A stretch of DNA of 64,000 bases from Sphingomonas sp. Leaf230 (lineage in GTDB: Bacteria; Pseudomonadota; Alphaproteobacteria; Sphingomonadales; Sphingomonadaceae): contig NZ_LMKW01000010.1 of NCBI RefSeq assembly GCF_001421745.1, positions 277,131 through 341,130 of the forward strand, written 5' to 3'. Below are positions 8,805 through 19,502 of the stretch, piece after piece. The first letter of the stretch is position 1, and each line of letters begins with the position of its first letter. A program made the position numbers and the translations under genes. The notes below the pieces were generated by a model, which was not told the DNA's origin, made no database searches, and saw only the letters and a list, made by a program, of their open reading frames with translations.

Positions 8805-9547
8805 TTGGCGACTCCCATTTCCTTGAGCTTGCCGACCAGTGCGTCGACATCGGCGACCTTGATCCCGGCCGAGCGCTTGGCGGGCTCGACCACCTTCAGC
8901 GTAGTCAGGCGCGGCGTCACGTCGACGCCGAAATCGGCCGGCGTCTTCTGCGCCATCGGCTTCGACTTCGCCTTCATGATGTTCGGCAGCGAGGCGTAGC
9001 GCGGCTCGTTGAGACGAAGATCGGTGGTGATGATCGCGGGAAGCTTTAGCGTGTCCGTCTCGGCACCGCCATCGACTTCACGCGTCACGTTGACCGAGCC
9101 GTCGGCGATCTCGACCTTCGACGCGAACGTGCCCTGGCCCCAGTTGAGGAGGCCGGCGAGCATCTGCCCGGTCTGGTTGTTGTCGTCGTCGATCGCCTGC
9201 TTGCCGAGGATCACGAGGTCGGGCTTCTCTTCCTCGACGATCTTGGCGAGGATCTTGGCGACGCCCAGCGGCTCGACCTTGGTCTCGCTGACGACGAGGA
9301 TCGCGCGATCGGCACCCATCGCGAGCGCGGTGCGGAGCGTTTCCTGCGATTTCTGCTCACCGATCGAGACGACGACGATCTCGGTCACGCCCTTGTCCTT
9401 GAGGCGGATGGCCTCTTCGACCGCGATCTCGTCGAACGGGTTCATGCTCATCTTGACGTTCGCCAGATCGACGCCCGTTCCGTCCGCCTTCACGCGGGGC
9501 TTCACGTTGTAGTCAAGCACGCGCTTGACCGGCACCAGCACCTTCAT
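8801..9547 (-). CDS. etfB: electron transfer flavoprotein subunit beta
   Basis: A 248-residue ETF beta subunit that binds AMP and docks dehydrogenase partners. Recognisable features are the [16 protein letters not shown] start, the [16 protein letters not shown] segment, and the conserved region around [19 protein letters not shown]. The ATG at 9547 is preceded by AAGGAA at a normal distance; the frame is open further upstream but shows no conserved residues there. First gene of the etfBA operon; its promoter must lie in 9548-9720. Confidence 0.96.
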   Translation of the reverse strand: MKVLVPVKRVLDYNVKPRVKADGTGVDLANVKMSMNPFDEIAVEEAIRLKDKGVTEIVVVSIGEQKSQETLRTALAMGADRAILVVSETKVEPLGVAKILAKIVEEEKPDLVILGKQAIDDDNNQTGQMLAGLLNWGQGTFASKVEIADGSVNVTREVDGGAETDTLKLPAIITTDLRLNEPRYASLPNIMKAKSKPMAQKTPADFGVDVTPRLTTLKVVEPAKRSAGIKVADVDALVGKLKEMGVAK

Positions 9548-9725
9548 CGGGGTTCCTTCCAAGGTGAAATCATTCGTTTCGCCCACCTGTTGCCGGGCGA
9601 GCGTTGGCGCGACAGATGGCCGTTTCGAGCCGTTTTCGCAAGTCCGGTATGGAAACATCGCTATGCCGTAGCGTCACGGCGAGATGCCGATCGGACTACC
9701 TGCCGAACAGTGTGCGACATCAACG

Positions 9726-9756
9726 AAAAAGGGCCCGGACGTTTCCGTCCGAGCCC
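9726..9756 (-). terminator. rho-independent terminator of sucC
   Basis: On the minus strand an 11-bp stem GGGCTCGGACG / CGTCCGGGCCC (one G-U pair) closes a GAAA tetraloop and is followed directly by a run of five T. It lies about 40 bases after the sucC stop, and no other minus-strand gene ends here. Confidence 0.9.
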
Positions 9757-9793
9757 CTCTTTTCGCAGAATCAGTATGCGAGGTCGAAGGCGG

Positions 9794-10996
<1,203 letters not shown>

Positions 10997-11336
10997 CGGG
11001 AAGGCTCCACGCAATTTTTAGGAAACTCGGGAATTGGTTGGGCGTAAAGCACAGGGCGGCCAGCAAATCCACCCTTAAGGCATTTGCAGTTGCGTGTCGT
11101 TATCATTAGATCGATTTAATGACCACGAGTGCCCTGATCTAAAGCAATTCCTTTGGCGTCGCGCCCCGCCACCTCTACAGGAGGGCCATGGCGATCCGAC
11201 TCCGCATCATTGCGTTCCGCAGTTACCCCGCCGGTGCCGGTGGTACATTCGCCCAGCCACGCGCGGCCAAACCTCAAGCGGCCGAATCGTAAGGCGTTTG
11301 GAGATTAGTAACCACTTGGGGAGCAGTGTTCCGGAC
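10997..11336. other. 340-base gap between divergent sucC and pilZ genes
   Basis: Holds the divergent promoters and one possible small ORF (listed separately). It is less GC-rich than its surroundings around 11090-11120. No palindromic repeat of families A-D and no recognisable riboswitch is seen here. Confidence 0.6.
11188..11292 (+). CDS. possible 34-residue small protein
   Basis: An ATG preceded by the strong ribosome-binding sequence AGGAGG (11179-11184, only three bases away) opens a 34-codon frame ending in TAA. The peptide is basic and Ala/Pro-rich (MAIRLRIIAFRSYP...), with no known motif. It lies upstream of the PilZ gene on the same strand. A chance ORF next to a chance Shine-Dalgarno remains quite possible; the spacing is shorter than optimal. 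Confidence 0.25.
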   Translation: MAIRLRIIAFRSYPAGAGGTFAQPRAAKPQAAES

Positions 11337-11666
11337 ATGACACAGCCCGTCCCCATCCCCCCCGCCGAACCTACCGGCGAGGAGCTCCGTCAGGCGCTAC
11401 GCAAGGCCGTCAAGATGCGCGCGCATCTGCGCGATCGGGGCCAGACGCGATTCGAGATCGAGGTGACGGATTTGTCGCTCTCGGGGTTTCGCGCGGAGAC
11501 GAGCTTTACCTTGTGGCCTGGGACGGTGGTTTGGCTGACGCTGCCGGGGTTGGCCGCGCTTGAGGCGGTGGTCGCGTGGCGCGACAAGTTCAAATACGGA
11601 TGCGCATTCGCCAAGCCGCTGCATCCGGCGGTGTTCGAGCATATCGTGGCACTGAGCCAGCGATAG
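11337..11666 (+). CDS. PilZ domain-containing protein
   Basis: A 109-residue protein that is almost entirely one PilZ domain, the c-di-GMP receptor fold. After a basic helix (residues 20-35) the core has the D/NxSxxG element as TDLSLSGFRAE, then strands around LTLPGLAALEAVVAWRDKFKYGCAFAKPL. The upstream RxxxR element is only suggested (HLRDRGQTRFE), so nucleotide binding is uncertain. The ATG at 11337 begins the conserved length; the frame is open much further upstream but that part shows no protein-like composition. Confidence 0.75.
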   Translation: MTQPVPIPPAEPTGEELRQALRKAVKMRAHLRDRGQTRFEIEVTDLSLSGFRAETSFTLWPGTVVWLTLPGLAALEAVVAWRDKFKYGCAFAKPLHPAVFEHIVALSQR

Positions 11667-11787
11667 GCGCGGCTACGTCCGCGCCGATGCGCGAGCGTTA
11701 GCGATGCGCAATCGCAGGCTCGGCCGGTGGGTCGCCCAAGCGAACCCATCCGACGGCGGCTTTGCCGACCGTAACTTGCCTTAGTGT

Positions 11788-11843
11788 GTTCTCCCGCGAA
11801 GGCGGGAGCCCAGTCTGGGTCCCCGCCTTCGCGGGGAAACAAT
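11788..11843. repeat. palindromic repeat family B, copy 1
   Basis: Compact palindrome TTCTCCCGCGAAGGCGGGAG - CCCAGTCTGGG - CCCCGCCTTCGCGGGGAA lying directly behind the prs stop codon and behind the PilZ gene, i.e. between convergent genes. Other copies are at 14248-14305 and 20911-20978, with a deleted copy at 19961-19981. On the minus strand it may act as the prs terminator. Confidence 0.85.
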
Positions 11844-11849
11844 TTTTCT

Positions 11850-12788
11850 TCAGTCGAACAGACTCGACACGCTGGTCTCGTCCGCAATCCGCTTGATCGC
11901 TTCACCCAGCAACGGTGCGATCTGAAGATGCCGGATCTTCCCATGCGCGTCCTTGATGACCTCGTGGTTTCCGATCGAATCGGTAATCACCAGCTCGCGC
12001 AGTTCGGAGCCCTCGACTCGGGCCACTGCACCGCCCGACAGCACGCCGTGCGTGACATAGGCGACCACGTCCTCGGCGCCCGCCTCCTTCAGCGCCGCCG
12101 CCGCGTTGCACAGCGTGCCCGCCGAATCGACGATATCGTCGACCAGAATGCAGAAGCGCCCCTCGACCTCGCCGATGATGTTCATCACCTCCGACTCGCC
12201 CGCGCGCTCGCGACGCTTGTCGACGATCGCAAGCGGGGCGTTGTCGAGTCGCTTGGCGAGCACGCGCGCACGGACCACGCCGCCGACGTCGGGCGACACG
12301 ACCATCAGGTTCTTGCCCTTGAATCGCGCGAGGATATCGGCCGACATCACCGGCGCCGCGTAGAGATTGTCGGTCGGAATATCGAAGAAGCCCTGGATCT
12401 GCCCGGCATGCAGGTCGACCGACAGCACGCGGTTCGCGCCAGCGACGGTGATCAGGTTCGCGACCAGCTTGGCGGAGATCGGCGTGCGCGGGCCCGGCTT
12501 CCGGTCCTGTCGCGCGTAGCCCATGTACGGGATCACCGCGGTGATGCGCCGCGCCGACGCACGCTTCAGCGCATCGATCATGATCAGCAATTCCATGAGG
12601 TTGTCGTTGGCGGGATAGCCGGTCGACTGGATCACGAACACGTCCTCGCCGCGGACGTTCTCGTTGATCTCGACGAAGACCTCCTCGTCCGCGAACCGCC
12701 GCACGCTGACGTCGGTCAGCGGGATCTCGAGATAGGCGGAGATTTCCTGCGCCAGCGGAAGGTTCGAATTGCCGGTCATCAGTTTCAT
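11850..12788 (-). CDS. prs: ribose-phosphate pyrophosphokinase
   Basis: A 312-residue PRPP synthetase, which converts ribose 5-phosphate and ATP to PRPP for purine, pyrimidine, His and Trp synthesis. The family landmarks are present: [20 protein letters not shown], the catalytic-loop region [31 protein letters not shown], and the PRPP-binding loop [12 protein letters not shown]. The start is the Met at 12788, giving the usual length; upstream open frame overlaps the divergent gltX leader. Divergent from gltX with a 97-base gap. Confidence 0.96.
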   Translation of the reverse strand: MKLMTGNSNLPLAQEISAYLEIPLTDVSVRRFADEEVFVEINENVRGEDVFVIQSTGYPANDNLMELLIMIDALKRASARRITAVIPYMGYARQDRKPGPRTPISAKLVANLITVAGANRVLSVDLHAGQIQGFFDIPTDNLYAAPVMSADILARFKGKNLMVVSPDVGGVVRARVLAKRLDNAPLAIVDKRRERAGESEVMNIIGEVEGRFCILVDDIVDSAGTLCNAAAALKEAGAEDVVAYVTHGVLSGGAVARVEGSELRELVITDSIGNHEVIKDAHGKIRHLQIAPLLGEAIKRIADETSVSSLFD

Positions 12789-12885
12789 GAAGCTATTTCC
12801 CGCTCGATATTCCGCACCCCTTAGGCGCACGAATCGCGTGGTGGAAGGGTTTGCCCGCCGCCGCGCCGCTCCGTACAGCGGCGGG

Positions 12886-14211
12886 ATGACCGTGATCACT
12901 CGTTTCGCCCCCTCGCCCACCGGCCGGCTGCATGTCGGCAACATCCGCACCGCGCTCCACAACTGGATGTTCGCGCGCGCCAATGGGGGGAAGTTCGTGC
13001 TGCGGATCGACGATACCGACCCCGAACGCAGCGAAGAGCGCTTCGTCGACGCGATCCGCGCCGATCTCGACTGGCTCGGGATGACGCCGGATGCGGAGGA
13101 ACGGCAGTCGGCGCGGTTCGCTCTGTACGAGGCGCGGTTCGCGACGCTCGTTGCGAGCGGGCACGTGTATCCCGCGTATGAGACTACGCAGGAACTCGAC
13201 CTAAAGCGGAAGATCCAGGCCGGGCGAGGGTTGCCGCCTATCTACGATCGCGCTGCGCTGGCGTTGGACGACGACGCGCGGGCGAAGCTGGAGGCGGACG
13301 GCGTGAAGCCGCATTGGCGGTTCAAGCTCGATCATGATGCACCCATCGCTTGGATCGACCTGATCCGCGGGCCGCAGGCGTTCGAACCGCGGACCATGAG
13401 CGATCCGGTCGTGCGTCGCGCAGATGGGTCGTGGCTCTACATGCTTCCCTCGGCGATCGACGACATCGACATGGCGATTACGCACGTGGTTCGCGGCGAG
13501 GATCACGTGTCGAACACCGCGCTGCAGTTGCAGATGTTCGCCGCCATGAACGCGACCGCACCCCAGTTTGCGCATGAGGCCCTACTTACCGGCGCCGAGG
13601 GCAAGCTGTCGAAGCGACTGGGCTCGCTCGGCGTCGATCATTTCCGCAAGGTCGGGATCGAGCCGCAGGCGGTGCGTGCGCTGCTGGCGCGGATCGGGAC
13701 GAGCGACCCGGTCGAGCCGATCGCCGACGCTGCGCCGCTGATCGCGGGGTTCGACTTCGCGCGGTTCGGACGCGCGCCGGCGCGGTTCGACGAGGTGGAA
13801 CTGGCGGCGTTGAACGCGCGGATCCTGCATGCGCTGCCGTTCGAGGCGGTGGCCGAGCGGTTGCCGGAGGGCATGGATTTGGCGGCTTGGGAGGCGGTGC
13901 GGCCGAACCTGGTGACGCTGGCGGATGCAGCGGATTGGTGGGGGGTGATCGAGGGACCGGTTGCCGTCGAGGGCGATATCGACGGGGAGTATCTCGATCA
14001 GGCGTTCGCGGCGGCTGGGGAGATCGACTGGTCGGGCGATCCTTGGCACGCGCTGACCGCTCGGCTGAAGGCGGAGACAGGGCGCAAGGGGAAGGCTTTG
14101 TTCCTGCCGTTGCGGCTGGCGCTGACGGGGCGGGATCACGGGCCGGACATGGCGGCGTTGTTGCCGCTGATCGGGCACGAGCGGGCGCTGGAGCGGTTGG
14201 CGGTGCGCTGA
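12886..14211 (+). CDS. gltX: glutamate--tRNA ligase
   Basis: A 441-residue class I synthetase. The HIGH-type motif is HVGN in [13 protein letters not shown] (residues 8-20), and the KMSKS loop appears as KLSKRLG near residue 240. The C-terminal anticodon region is full length, which argues against the short GluQ (tRNA-Asp modifying) paralogue. Many alphaproteobacteria carry two GltX proteins, one of which misacylates tRNA-Gln for the GatCAB pathway; which role this one has cannot be read from the sequence. The start MTVITRF at 12886 matches the family. Confidence 0.88.
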   Translation: MTVITRFAPSPTGRLHVGNIRTALHNWMFARANGGKFVLRIDDTDPERSEERFVDAIRADLDWLGMTPDAEERQSARFALYEARFATLVASGHVYPAYETTQELDLKRKIQAGRGLPPIYDRAALALDDDARAKLEADGVKPHWRFKLDHDAPIAWIDLIRGPQAFEPRTMSDPVVRRADGSWLYMLPSAIDDIDMAITHVVRGEDHVSNTALQLQMFAAMNATAPQFAHEALLTGAEGKLSKRLGSLGVDHFRKVGIEPQAVRALLARIGTSDPVEPIADAAPLIAGFDFARFGRAPARFDEVELAALNARILHALPFEAVAERLPEGMDLAAWEAVRPNLVTLADAADWWGVIEGPVAVEGDIDGEYLDQAFAAAGEIDWSGDPWHALTARLKAETGRKGKALFLPLRLALTGRDHGPDMAALLPLIGHERALERLAVR

Positions 14212-14247
14212 TCAAGCGTCCCCCCAAGTCCGGTCTTTCAGAAAGCT

Positions 14248-14305
14248 TGTTCTCCCGCGAAGGCGGGAGTCCAGTCTGGGCTCCCGCCTTCGCGGGAGAA
14301 CAAGG
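14248..14305. repeat. palindromic repeat family B, copy 2
   Basis: TGTTCTCCCGCGAAGGCGGG - AGTCCAGTCTGGGCT - CCCGCCTTCGCGGGAGAACA, an almost perfect palindrome beginning 37 bases after the gltX stop. It is the first of two different repeats in the 529-base gap 14212-14740; family A copy 3 follows about 100 bases later. Confidence 0.85.
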
Positions 14306-14403
14306 AGGGGCGGGCTGACGGTCGATCCGATCGCAACGGGCTATAACTTTGCCGGGGGTCACTTTGCCCGTGATCGAAGAAGCACCGCCCCTCCCCAACG
14401 CCG

Positions 14404-14510
14404 CCACCCGGGCGGAGGCCGGGGCCCAGCTGGAAAGGTCGCGGTAACGTAGCGCCTGCTTCAGTTAGCGACGTCCCCCAACTGGGCCCCGGCCTCCGCC
14501 GGGGTGGTAG
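14404..14510. repeat. palindromic repeat family A, copy 3
   Basis: Arms with cores GGGCGGAGGCCGGGGCCC and GGGCCCCGGCCTCCGCC flank about 35 bases. The rest of the gap (14511-14727) is lower in GC, includes TGGCG..CGCCA followed by ATAAAAT near 14605-14625, and probably holds the promoter of the next gene. Confidence 0.85.
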
Positions 14511-14740
14511 CGGTGGGGCTGAGACCGCTGCAAAACTGGTCCGATTTGTGCGTCGAACCATTCCGCCTGGCCAAGCAAACTGCGATCGTATCTGGCGCTT
14601 ACAAAACGCCAATAAAATAGCGCCCAAGACATTCCCTCACCTCTTTCCAAACCCCTTGCCCCCAGAATGTAATGATGTACCATCCCAACCGGCGGTACCT
14701 ATCTCGCCGCCATCCTCGAGGAGATGCGAAGGAGACGGTA

Positions 14741-15406
14741 ATGTACGCGGATCGACTGAACCGAACGGGCGGATTCAATCCCGGGAGCCTCGGCGTCGCG
14801 CTGGCCATCAACTGCGCGGTGATCGGAGCCTTGTTTTTCGCGGCGCCCAACGTGCTGCCGTTCGTGCCCGACAAGCCCCTCGTGACCTATGTGCCGTACA
14901 CCCCGCCGCCGCCGCCCGAGCTGGTGCCGCCCACCGATCCTCTGATCCGCCAGCAACCGCGCCCCGCCCCGCGTCCCGACGCGCCGAGCCCGCTGATGCC
15001 GACGCCCTCGACCGAGGGCTTCCAAGTCGCCCCCGACCCGCTCCCCTACACACCGCCGATCGGGATCGAAGGCACCGGAACGGGCACCGTCACAGTCGAT
15101 CCGCCCAAGCCTTCACCGGTATTCGTCCAGCCCGGTATCGACCCGCGCTATGCCGCCGAGTTCCAGCCTAGCTACCCGTCCGAAGAACGCCGCGCGGAAC
15201 GCGAGGGCCGGGTCGTGGTCCGCGTGCTGGTCGGGACCGACGGTCGCGTGAAGCAGGTCGAGCGAGTCAGCGCGACCACCGACGCGTTCTACCGCGCGAC
15301 GCTGGACCGGGCGCTGGCGAAATGGCGGTTCAAGCCGGCGACGCGCGACGGCGTCCCGGTCGAGGCATGGCGATCGATGGCGCTGACGTTCGTGCTCCAG
15401 AACTAA
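14741..15406 (+). CDS. energy transducer TonB family protein
   Basis: A 221-residue TonB-like protein. One membrane helix near residues 19-42 is followed by a Pro-rich periplasmic spacer (TPPPPPELVPP) and a C-terminal TonB domain (RVVVRVLVGTDGRVKQVERV...FKPATRDGVPVEAW). The start at 14741 is fixed by a GAAGGAGA ribosome-binding site six bases upstream; an earlier in-frame Met lacks one. No exbBD genes are adjacent, so it must use a complex encoded elsewhere. It differs clearly from the other TonB-like protein at 6682-7440. Confidence 0.83.
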   Translation: MYADRLNRTGGFNPGSLGVALAINCAVIGALFFAAPNVLPFVPDKPLVTYVPYTPPPPPELVPPTDPLIRQQPRPAPRPDAPSPLMPTPSTEGFQVAPDPLPYTPPIGIEGTGTGTVTVDPPKPSPVFVQPGIDPRYAAEFQPSYPSEERRAEREGRVVVRVLVGTDGRVKQVERVSATTDAFYRATLDRALAKWRFKPATRDGVPVEAWRSMALTFVLQN

Positions 15407-15461
15407 AGCTTGAGGGGTGCGGGGCTGGCCTAGCCGGCTCCGCCCCCCTATCTTGGCGCGC

Positions 15462-15809
15462 ATGGGCTTTTTCAGTCGTTTCTCGCCGATCGCCGCATAC
15501 CAGGACCTGCGGCTCTTCTTCAGCCAGCGCCGGCCGTACGAGCTATTTTTTCTCGTGGCGGCGCTCGGCGTCACCAGCTTCCTGATCTACGCGTTCATGA
15601 AGGACTCCTACGTCGAGAAGGAATACCGCCCGAAGATCATCTATGTCGAACAATGGCCTGCGGACCGCACCGATGCGCAGATCGAAGCTCAGCAGAAGAT
15701 CGACGCACCGATCAAGGCCAAGGCGGTCGCCGAGCAGAAGGCCCGCGAGGACGCGCAGCGCGAGTCGTTCAAGCGGCTGGACGACAAGCTGAAGGCCATG
15801 GGGATCTGA
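15462..15809 (+). CDS. small single-pass membrane protein of unknown function
   Basis: A 115-residue protein not assigned to a named family. The sequence shows an N-terminal amphipathic stretch, one membrane helix at about residues 28-46 (FFLVAALGVTSFLIYAF), and a long charged Lys/Ala/Glu-rich tail likely to form a coiled coil (residues 74-112). The orientation would place the tail outside the cytoplasm if the positive-inside rule holds for the Arg-rich N-terminus. It immediately precedes ribD and ends one reading frame away from it, so the two may be co-transcribed. Confidence 0.65.
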   Translation: MGFFSRFSPIAAYQDLRLFFSQRRPYELFFLVAALGVTSFLIYAFMKDSYVEKEYRPKIIYVEQWPADRTDAQIEAQQKIDAPIKAKAVAEQKAREDAQRESFKRLDDKLKAMGI

Positions 15810-15829
15810 CCCAGGCCGACACGCGCTGG

Positions 15830-16789
15830 ATGGGCGCCGCGCTGGCACTCGCCGAGCGCGGCCGAGGACGGACCGTGCCCAACCCCAATGTCGGCTGCGT
15901 GATCGTGCGCGAAGGCCGCGTGGTCGGGCGCGGCTGGACGCAGGCGGGCGGACGTCCGCATGCCGAGGCGATGGCGCTGTCCGAGGCCGGCACGAACGCC
16001 CGGGGGGCTACGGCCTACGTCACACTCGAACCGTGCGCGCATCAGTCCCCGCGGGGACCCGCATGCAGCACCTTGCTGATCGAAGCAGGCGTTGCGCGCG
16101 TCGTTGCCGCTCTCGAAGACCCCGATGCACGAACGGCAGGGCAGGGTTTTGCCCGGCTGGAGGCCGCTGGCATCGCCGTGACGCGCAGCGTTCGCGCGAA
16201 CGAAGCTAGACGTTCGATGGCCGGCTTTCTCACCCGGCAGGCGCTCGGCCGCCCGCACGTCACCCTGAAGCTTGCAACATCGCTCGACGGCTGTATCGCG
16301 ATGGCGGACGGGTCGAGTCGCTGGATTACCGGCCCGCAGGCCCGCGCCCACGCGCATCTCGAGCGGAGTCGGCACGAAGCGATCCTCGTCGGTCGCGGCA
16401 CGTATGACGCAGATGCGCCGCGACTCGACGTGCGGCTACCGGGGCTGGAAGCTCGCGGACCGATGCGCGTGCTTTTATCTTCGACGGTCCAAGACATGTC
16501 CGGTTGGACCGTCATCGCCGCGCCGCACGACATCGCCACGCTTCCGGGCGTCGACCACATCCTCGTCGAAGGCGGCGCGGCCGTAGCGTCGGCGTTCCTC
16601 GCAGCTGACCTGGTCGACCGGCTCCTACTCTACCGCGCGCCGATCCTGATCGGCGGCGGCAAGCCCGCACTCCGCGACATCGGCCTCACTGACCTGACCA
16701 AAGCACATGGCCGGTGGGCGATCGTCGATGCGCGGCAACTTGGCATGGACCGGCTCGAGGTCTACGAGCGCGAACGAAACGAGGCATAA
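15830..16789 (+). CDS. ribD: bifunctional diaminohydroxyphosphoribosylaminopyrimidine deaminase / 5-amino-6-(5-phosphoribosylamino)uracil reductase
   Basis: A 319-residue RibD performing the deamination and reduction steps of riboflavin synthesis. The N-terminal zinc deaminase has HAE at residues 44-46 and the Cys ligands 69 and 79 in EPCAHQSPRGPAC. The C-terminal reductase domain starts near residue 145 (LKLATSLDGCIA) and includes ILVEGGAAVASAFL. ATG 15830 is the first Met before the conserved NPNVGCVIV; a few residues more are usual in the family, so a CTG at 15806 overlapping the preceding stop is an alternative. The stop overlaps ribE by one base. Confidence 0.93.
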   Translation: MGAALALAERGRGRTVPNPNVGCVIVREGRVVGRGWTQAGGRPHAEAMALSEAGTNARGATAYVTLEPCAHQSPRGPACSTLLIEAGVARVVAALEDPDARTAGQGFARLEAAGIAVTRSVRANEARRSMAGFLTRQALGRPHVTLKLATSLDGCIAMADGSSRWITGPQARAHAHLERSRHEAILVGRGTYDADAPRLDVRLPGLEARGPMRVLLSSTVQDMSGWTVIAAPHDIATLPGVDHILVEGGAAVASAFLAADLVDRLLLYRAPILIGGGKPALRDIGLTDLTKAHGRWAIVDARQLGMDRLEVYERERNEA

Positions 16790-17400
16790 TGTTCACCGGA
16801 ATCGTCACCGACATCGGCACTGTCGCGAGCGTGGAGTCGCCTGGCGACACGCGCGTCGTGATCTCGACCGCCTATGATACCACCACCGTCGATCTCGGCG
16901 CATCCATCTCCTGCTCGGGCGTCTGCCTGACCGTCGTCGACAAGGGGCCAAACTGGTTCGCGGTCGACGTTTCGGGCGAGACGATCAGCCGTACCGCCAA
17001 GGACCAATGGACCGAGGGTCGCAAGTTCAACCTCGAACGCGCGATGAAGCTCGGCGACGAACTCGGCGGCCATATCGTCACGGGTCATGTCGACGGCCTC
17101 GGCACCGTCGTCGCGCTCGCGGAGGAAGGCGGATCGCACCGCGTCACGATCCGCGCCGGGGCCGACATCGCGCCGTTCATCGCACCCAAGGGTTCGGTGA
17201 CGATCGACGGGGTCTCGCTGACCGTAAACACGGTGCGCGACATCGACGGCGAGGTCGAGTTCGGCCTCAACATCATCCCGCATACCTGGGCAGTCACCAC
17301 GCTCGGGACGATCCAGATGGGGCAGTCGGTCAATATCGAGATCGACGTCCTCGCCCGCTATCTCCAACGCATGGAGCATTACCGTGTCAAAGCCAGCTGA
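16789..17400 (+). CDS. ribE: riboflavin synthase, alpha chain
   Basis: A 203-residue riboflavin synthase, which dismutates two lumazine molecules to riboflavin. The two internally repeated lumazine-binding barrels are evident: MFTGIVTDIGTV with SCSGVCLTV in the first, and GHIVTGHVDGLGTV with TIDGVSLTVN in the second. The start ATG shares one base with the ribD stop (TAATG), and the 3' end overlaps ribB by 17 bases. Confidence 0.95.
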   Translation: MFTGIVTDIGTVASVESPGDTRVVISTAYDTTTVDLGASISCSGVCLTVVDKGPNWFAVDVSGETISRTAKDQWTEGRKFNLERAMKLGDELGGHIVTGHVDGLGTVVALAEEGGSHRVTIRAGADIAPFIAPKGSVTIDGVSLTVNTVRDIDGEVEFGLNIIPHTWAVTTLGTIQMGQSVNIEIDVLARYLQRMEHYRVKAS

Positions 17401-18538
17401 ATTAGCCCGTCTCAAGCACGGCTATCTGTCGAGCCCGGAAGAGATCATCGACGAGGCGCGCAACGGCCGTATGTTCATCCTGGTCGACGACGAGGACCGC
17501 GAGAACGAGGGCGACTTGGTCATCCCCGCGCAGATGGCGACGCCAGAAAAGATCAACTTCATGGCGAAGTTCGGTCGCGGCCTGATCTGCCTCGCGCTCA
17601 CTAAGGATCGCACCGAGGAACTCGGGCTCGAGCTGATGAGCCGCAACAACGGCACCCGGCACGAGACCGCGTTCACCGTATCGATCGAGGCGCTCGAAGG
17701 CGTCACCACCGGCATCTCGGCCGCGGATCGCGCGCGCACGATCGCGGTGGCGGTCGATGCGACCAAGGGCAAGCCGGACATCGTCACCCCCGGCCACGTC
17801 TTCCCGCTGGTCGCGCGCGATGGCGGCGTGCTGATCCGTGCCGGCCATACCGAGGCGGCAGTCGACGTCGCGCGGCTCGCCGGGCTCAACCCCTCGGGCG
17901 TGATCTGCGAGATCATGAACGAGGACGGCACGATGGCGCGGATGGACGACCTCGTCACCTTCGCGCAGTTCCACAACGTCAAGATTGGCACGATCCGCGA
18001 CCTGATCGCGTATCGCCGCCGCCACGATCACCTCGTCGAGAAGCGCGCCGAGGCCAAATTCACGTCGGAATGGGGCGGCGACTGGAGCGCGCTGACGTTC
18101 TGGAACAAGGCGACCGGCACCGAACAGGTCGCGCTGGTCAAGGGCAAGATCGACCCCGCCAAGCCTACGCTCGTCCGTATGCATGCACTGTCGCCGTTCG
18201 CGGACATCTTCGGCGAATCGGGCGAACGCGGCCGTATCCTTGCGCGCTCGATGCAGATGATCGCGGACGAGGGCGCGGGCGTGATCGTCGTGATCAACCG
18301 TCCGCGCAGCAACACCTTCACCTCGGCGGTGATGAAGAAGGCGGGCGCGGAGATCACCCCGGACATGGAGGAACTGCGCGACTACGGCGTCGGCGCGATG
18401 ATCCTGACCGAGCTCGGCGTCCACGACATGGTGCTGATCACCAACACGCATCATACGCTGGTCGGCCTCGACGGCTATGGCTTGTCGATCGTCGGCGAGC
18501 GCCCGATCGCGTCTTTGAACACGGAAAAGAGCAACTGA
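17384..18538 (+). CDS. ribB: 3,4-dihydroxy-2-butanone 4-phosphate synthase with degenerate GTP cyclohydrolase II-like domain
   Basis: A 384-residue two-domain protein. The N-terminal DHBP synthase (residues about 14-210) is intact, with [13 protein letters not shown], the TGISAADRA segment and the [14 protein letters not shown] motif. It makes the four-carbon unit of riboflavin from ribulose 5-phosphate. The C-terminal half has the outline of GTP cyclohydrolase II but lacks its three zinc cysteines: the region normally reading SxCxTGD..xSxRCDC is here [16 protein letters not shown]. It is therefore a RibBX-type protein and should not open GTP. GTG start inside the ribE end; the stop overlaps ribH by one base. 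Confidence 0.92.
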   Translation: MSKPAELARLKHGYLSSPEEIIDEARNGRMFILVDDEDRENEGDLVIPAQMATPEKINFMAKFGRGLICLALTKDRTEELGLELMSRNNGTRHETAFTVSIEALEGVTTGISAADRARTIAVAVDATKGKPDIVTPGHVFPLVARDGGVLIRAGHTEAAVDVARLAGLNPSGVICEIMNEDGTMARMDDLVTFAQFHNVKIGTIRDLIAYRRRHDHLVEKRAEAKFTSEWGGDWSALTFWNKATGTEQVALVKGKIDPAKPTLVRMHALSPFADIFGESGERGRILARSMQMIADEGAGVIVVINRPRSNTFTSAVMKKAGAEITPDMEELRDYGVGAMILTELGVHDMVLITNTHHTLVGLDGYGLSIVGERPIASLNTEKSN

Positions 18539-18960
18539 TGGCGCATCTCCTCATCGTCGAAGCCCGGTTCTACGATCACCTCAACGACCTGCTGGTCGAG
18601 GGTGCGAAGGCCGCGATCGAAGCCGCCGGCCACACCCACGAGACGATCACCGTGCCCGGCGCGCTCGAAGTCCCTGGCGCGATCGCGCTGGCGGCCGAGA
18701 GCGAGACGTTCGACGCGTATGTCGCGCTTGGCGTGGTGATCCGCGGCGAGACCTATCATTTCGAGATCGTCGCGGGCGAGAGCGCACGCGGGATCATGCA
18801 GCTGACGATGGACGGCCTGCCGATCGGCAACGGCATCCTCACGACTGAGAACGAGGCGCAGGCCTTGACCCGCGCAAAGCCCACCGAAGGCGACAAGGGC
18901 GGTGGCGCGGCGAACGCGGCGCTGGCGATGCTCGCACTCAAGGACCGCTTCATCGCATGA
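18538..18960 (+). CDS. ribH: 6,7-dimethyl-8-ribityllumazine synthase
   Basis: A 140-residue lumazine synthase, condensing the RibD-pathway pyrimidine with the RibB four-carbon unit. Characteristic parts are [30 protein letters not shown], and [16 protein letters not shown] with the expected His in the active site. The ATG overlaps the ribB stop by one base (TGATG), and the ATGA at the 3' end overlaps the next gene, so the rib genes form one coupled operon. Confidence 0.95.
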   Translation: MAHLLIVEARFYDHLNDLLVEGAKAAIEAAGHTHETITVPGALEVPGAIALAAESETFDAYVALGVVIRGETYHFEIVAGESARGIMQLTMDGLPIGNGILTTENEAQALTRAKPTEGDKGGGAANAALAMLALKDRFIA

Positions 18961-19502
18961 CCGCGCCGGTGCTCCTGACGGAGCGCCTGTTGCTCCGACC
19001 CTTGGGACCGGAGGATGCCGAGGCGTGGTATGCGTTCCACGTCGATCCCGTCACGATGCGCCATCTCGGCGGCGTGCAGTCGCGCAGCGTCGCCTGGCGT
19101 GGTCTGTGCGCGATGGCAGGTGCGTGGAGCATTCGCGGCTTCTCGATGTTCGCGGTGACGCTACGCGATACCGGCGAATGGATCGGCCGCGTTGGTCCGT
19201 GGCAGCCCGAAGACTGGCCGGGTACGGAGATCGGCTGGGGACTGGCATCGCAGTTCGCCGGTCGCGGGTTCGCGCTCGAGGCTGCGACGGCGGCGATCGA
19301 CTATGCGGTGGATGTGCTCGGCTGGACCGACATCATCCACACCATCGCACCCGACAACGCCGAGTCGATCGCGCTCGCGCAGCGGCTCGGGTCGACCAAC
19401 CGCGGTCGAACGACACTTCCCCCGCCGCTCGAATCGCTGCCGGTGGACGATTGGGGCCAGAGCGCCGCCGACTGGCGGGCGCGGAGAGCAGGGCGTGGGT
19501 GA
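18957..19502 (+). CDS. GNAT family N-acetyltransferase (RimJ/RimL-like)
   Basis: A 181-residue GNAT protein of the type that acetylates protein N-termini or small amines with acetyl-CoA. The opening [20 protein letters not shown] is the RimJ/RimL pattern. The acetyl-CoA site is in the [19 protein letters not shown] segment (around residues 91-109), and [15 protein letters not shown] follows. It is coupled by ATGA to ribH. Its substrate is unknown; its place in the operon could be purely positional. Confidence 0.85.
   Translation: MTAPVLLTERLLLRPLGPEDAEAWYAFHVDPVTMRHLGGVQSRSVAWRGLCAMAGAWSIRGFSMFAVTLRDTGEWIGRVGPWQPEDWPGTEIGWGLASQFAGRGFALEAATAAIDYAVDVLGWTDIIHTIAPDNAESIALAQRLGSTNRGRTTLPPPLESLPVDDWGQSAADWRARRAGRG

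Noticed and set aside
11784..12000. Frames starting inside repeat family B with text such as CSPAKAGAQSG
   Set aside because: Translation of the palindrome, repeated in several places of the window; not a protein motif.
12886..14211. Calling the gltX-like gene GluQ (queuosine tRNA-Asp synthetase)
   Set aside because: At 441 residues it keeps the full anticodon-binding region and KMSKS loop; GluQ lacks the anticodon part and is about 300 residues.
17384..18538. Calling the riboflavin protein a bifunctional RibBA
   Set aside because: The cyclohydrolase II zinc cysteines are all missing, so only the DHBP synthase activity is supported.
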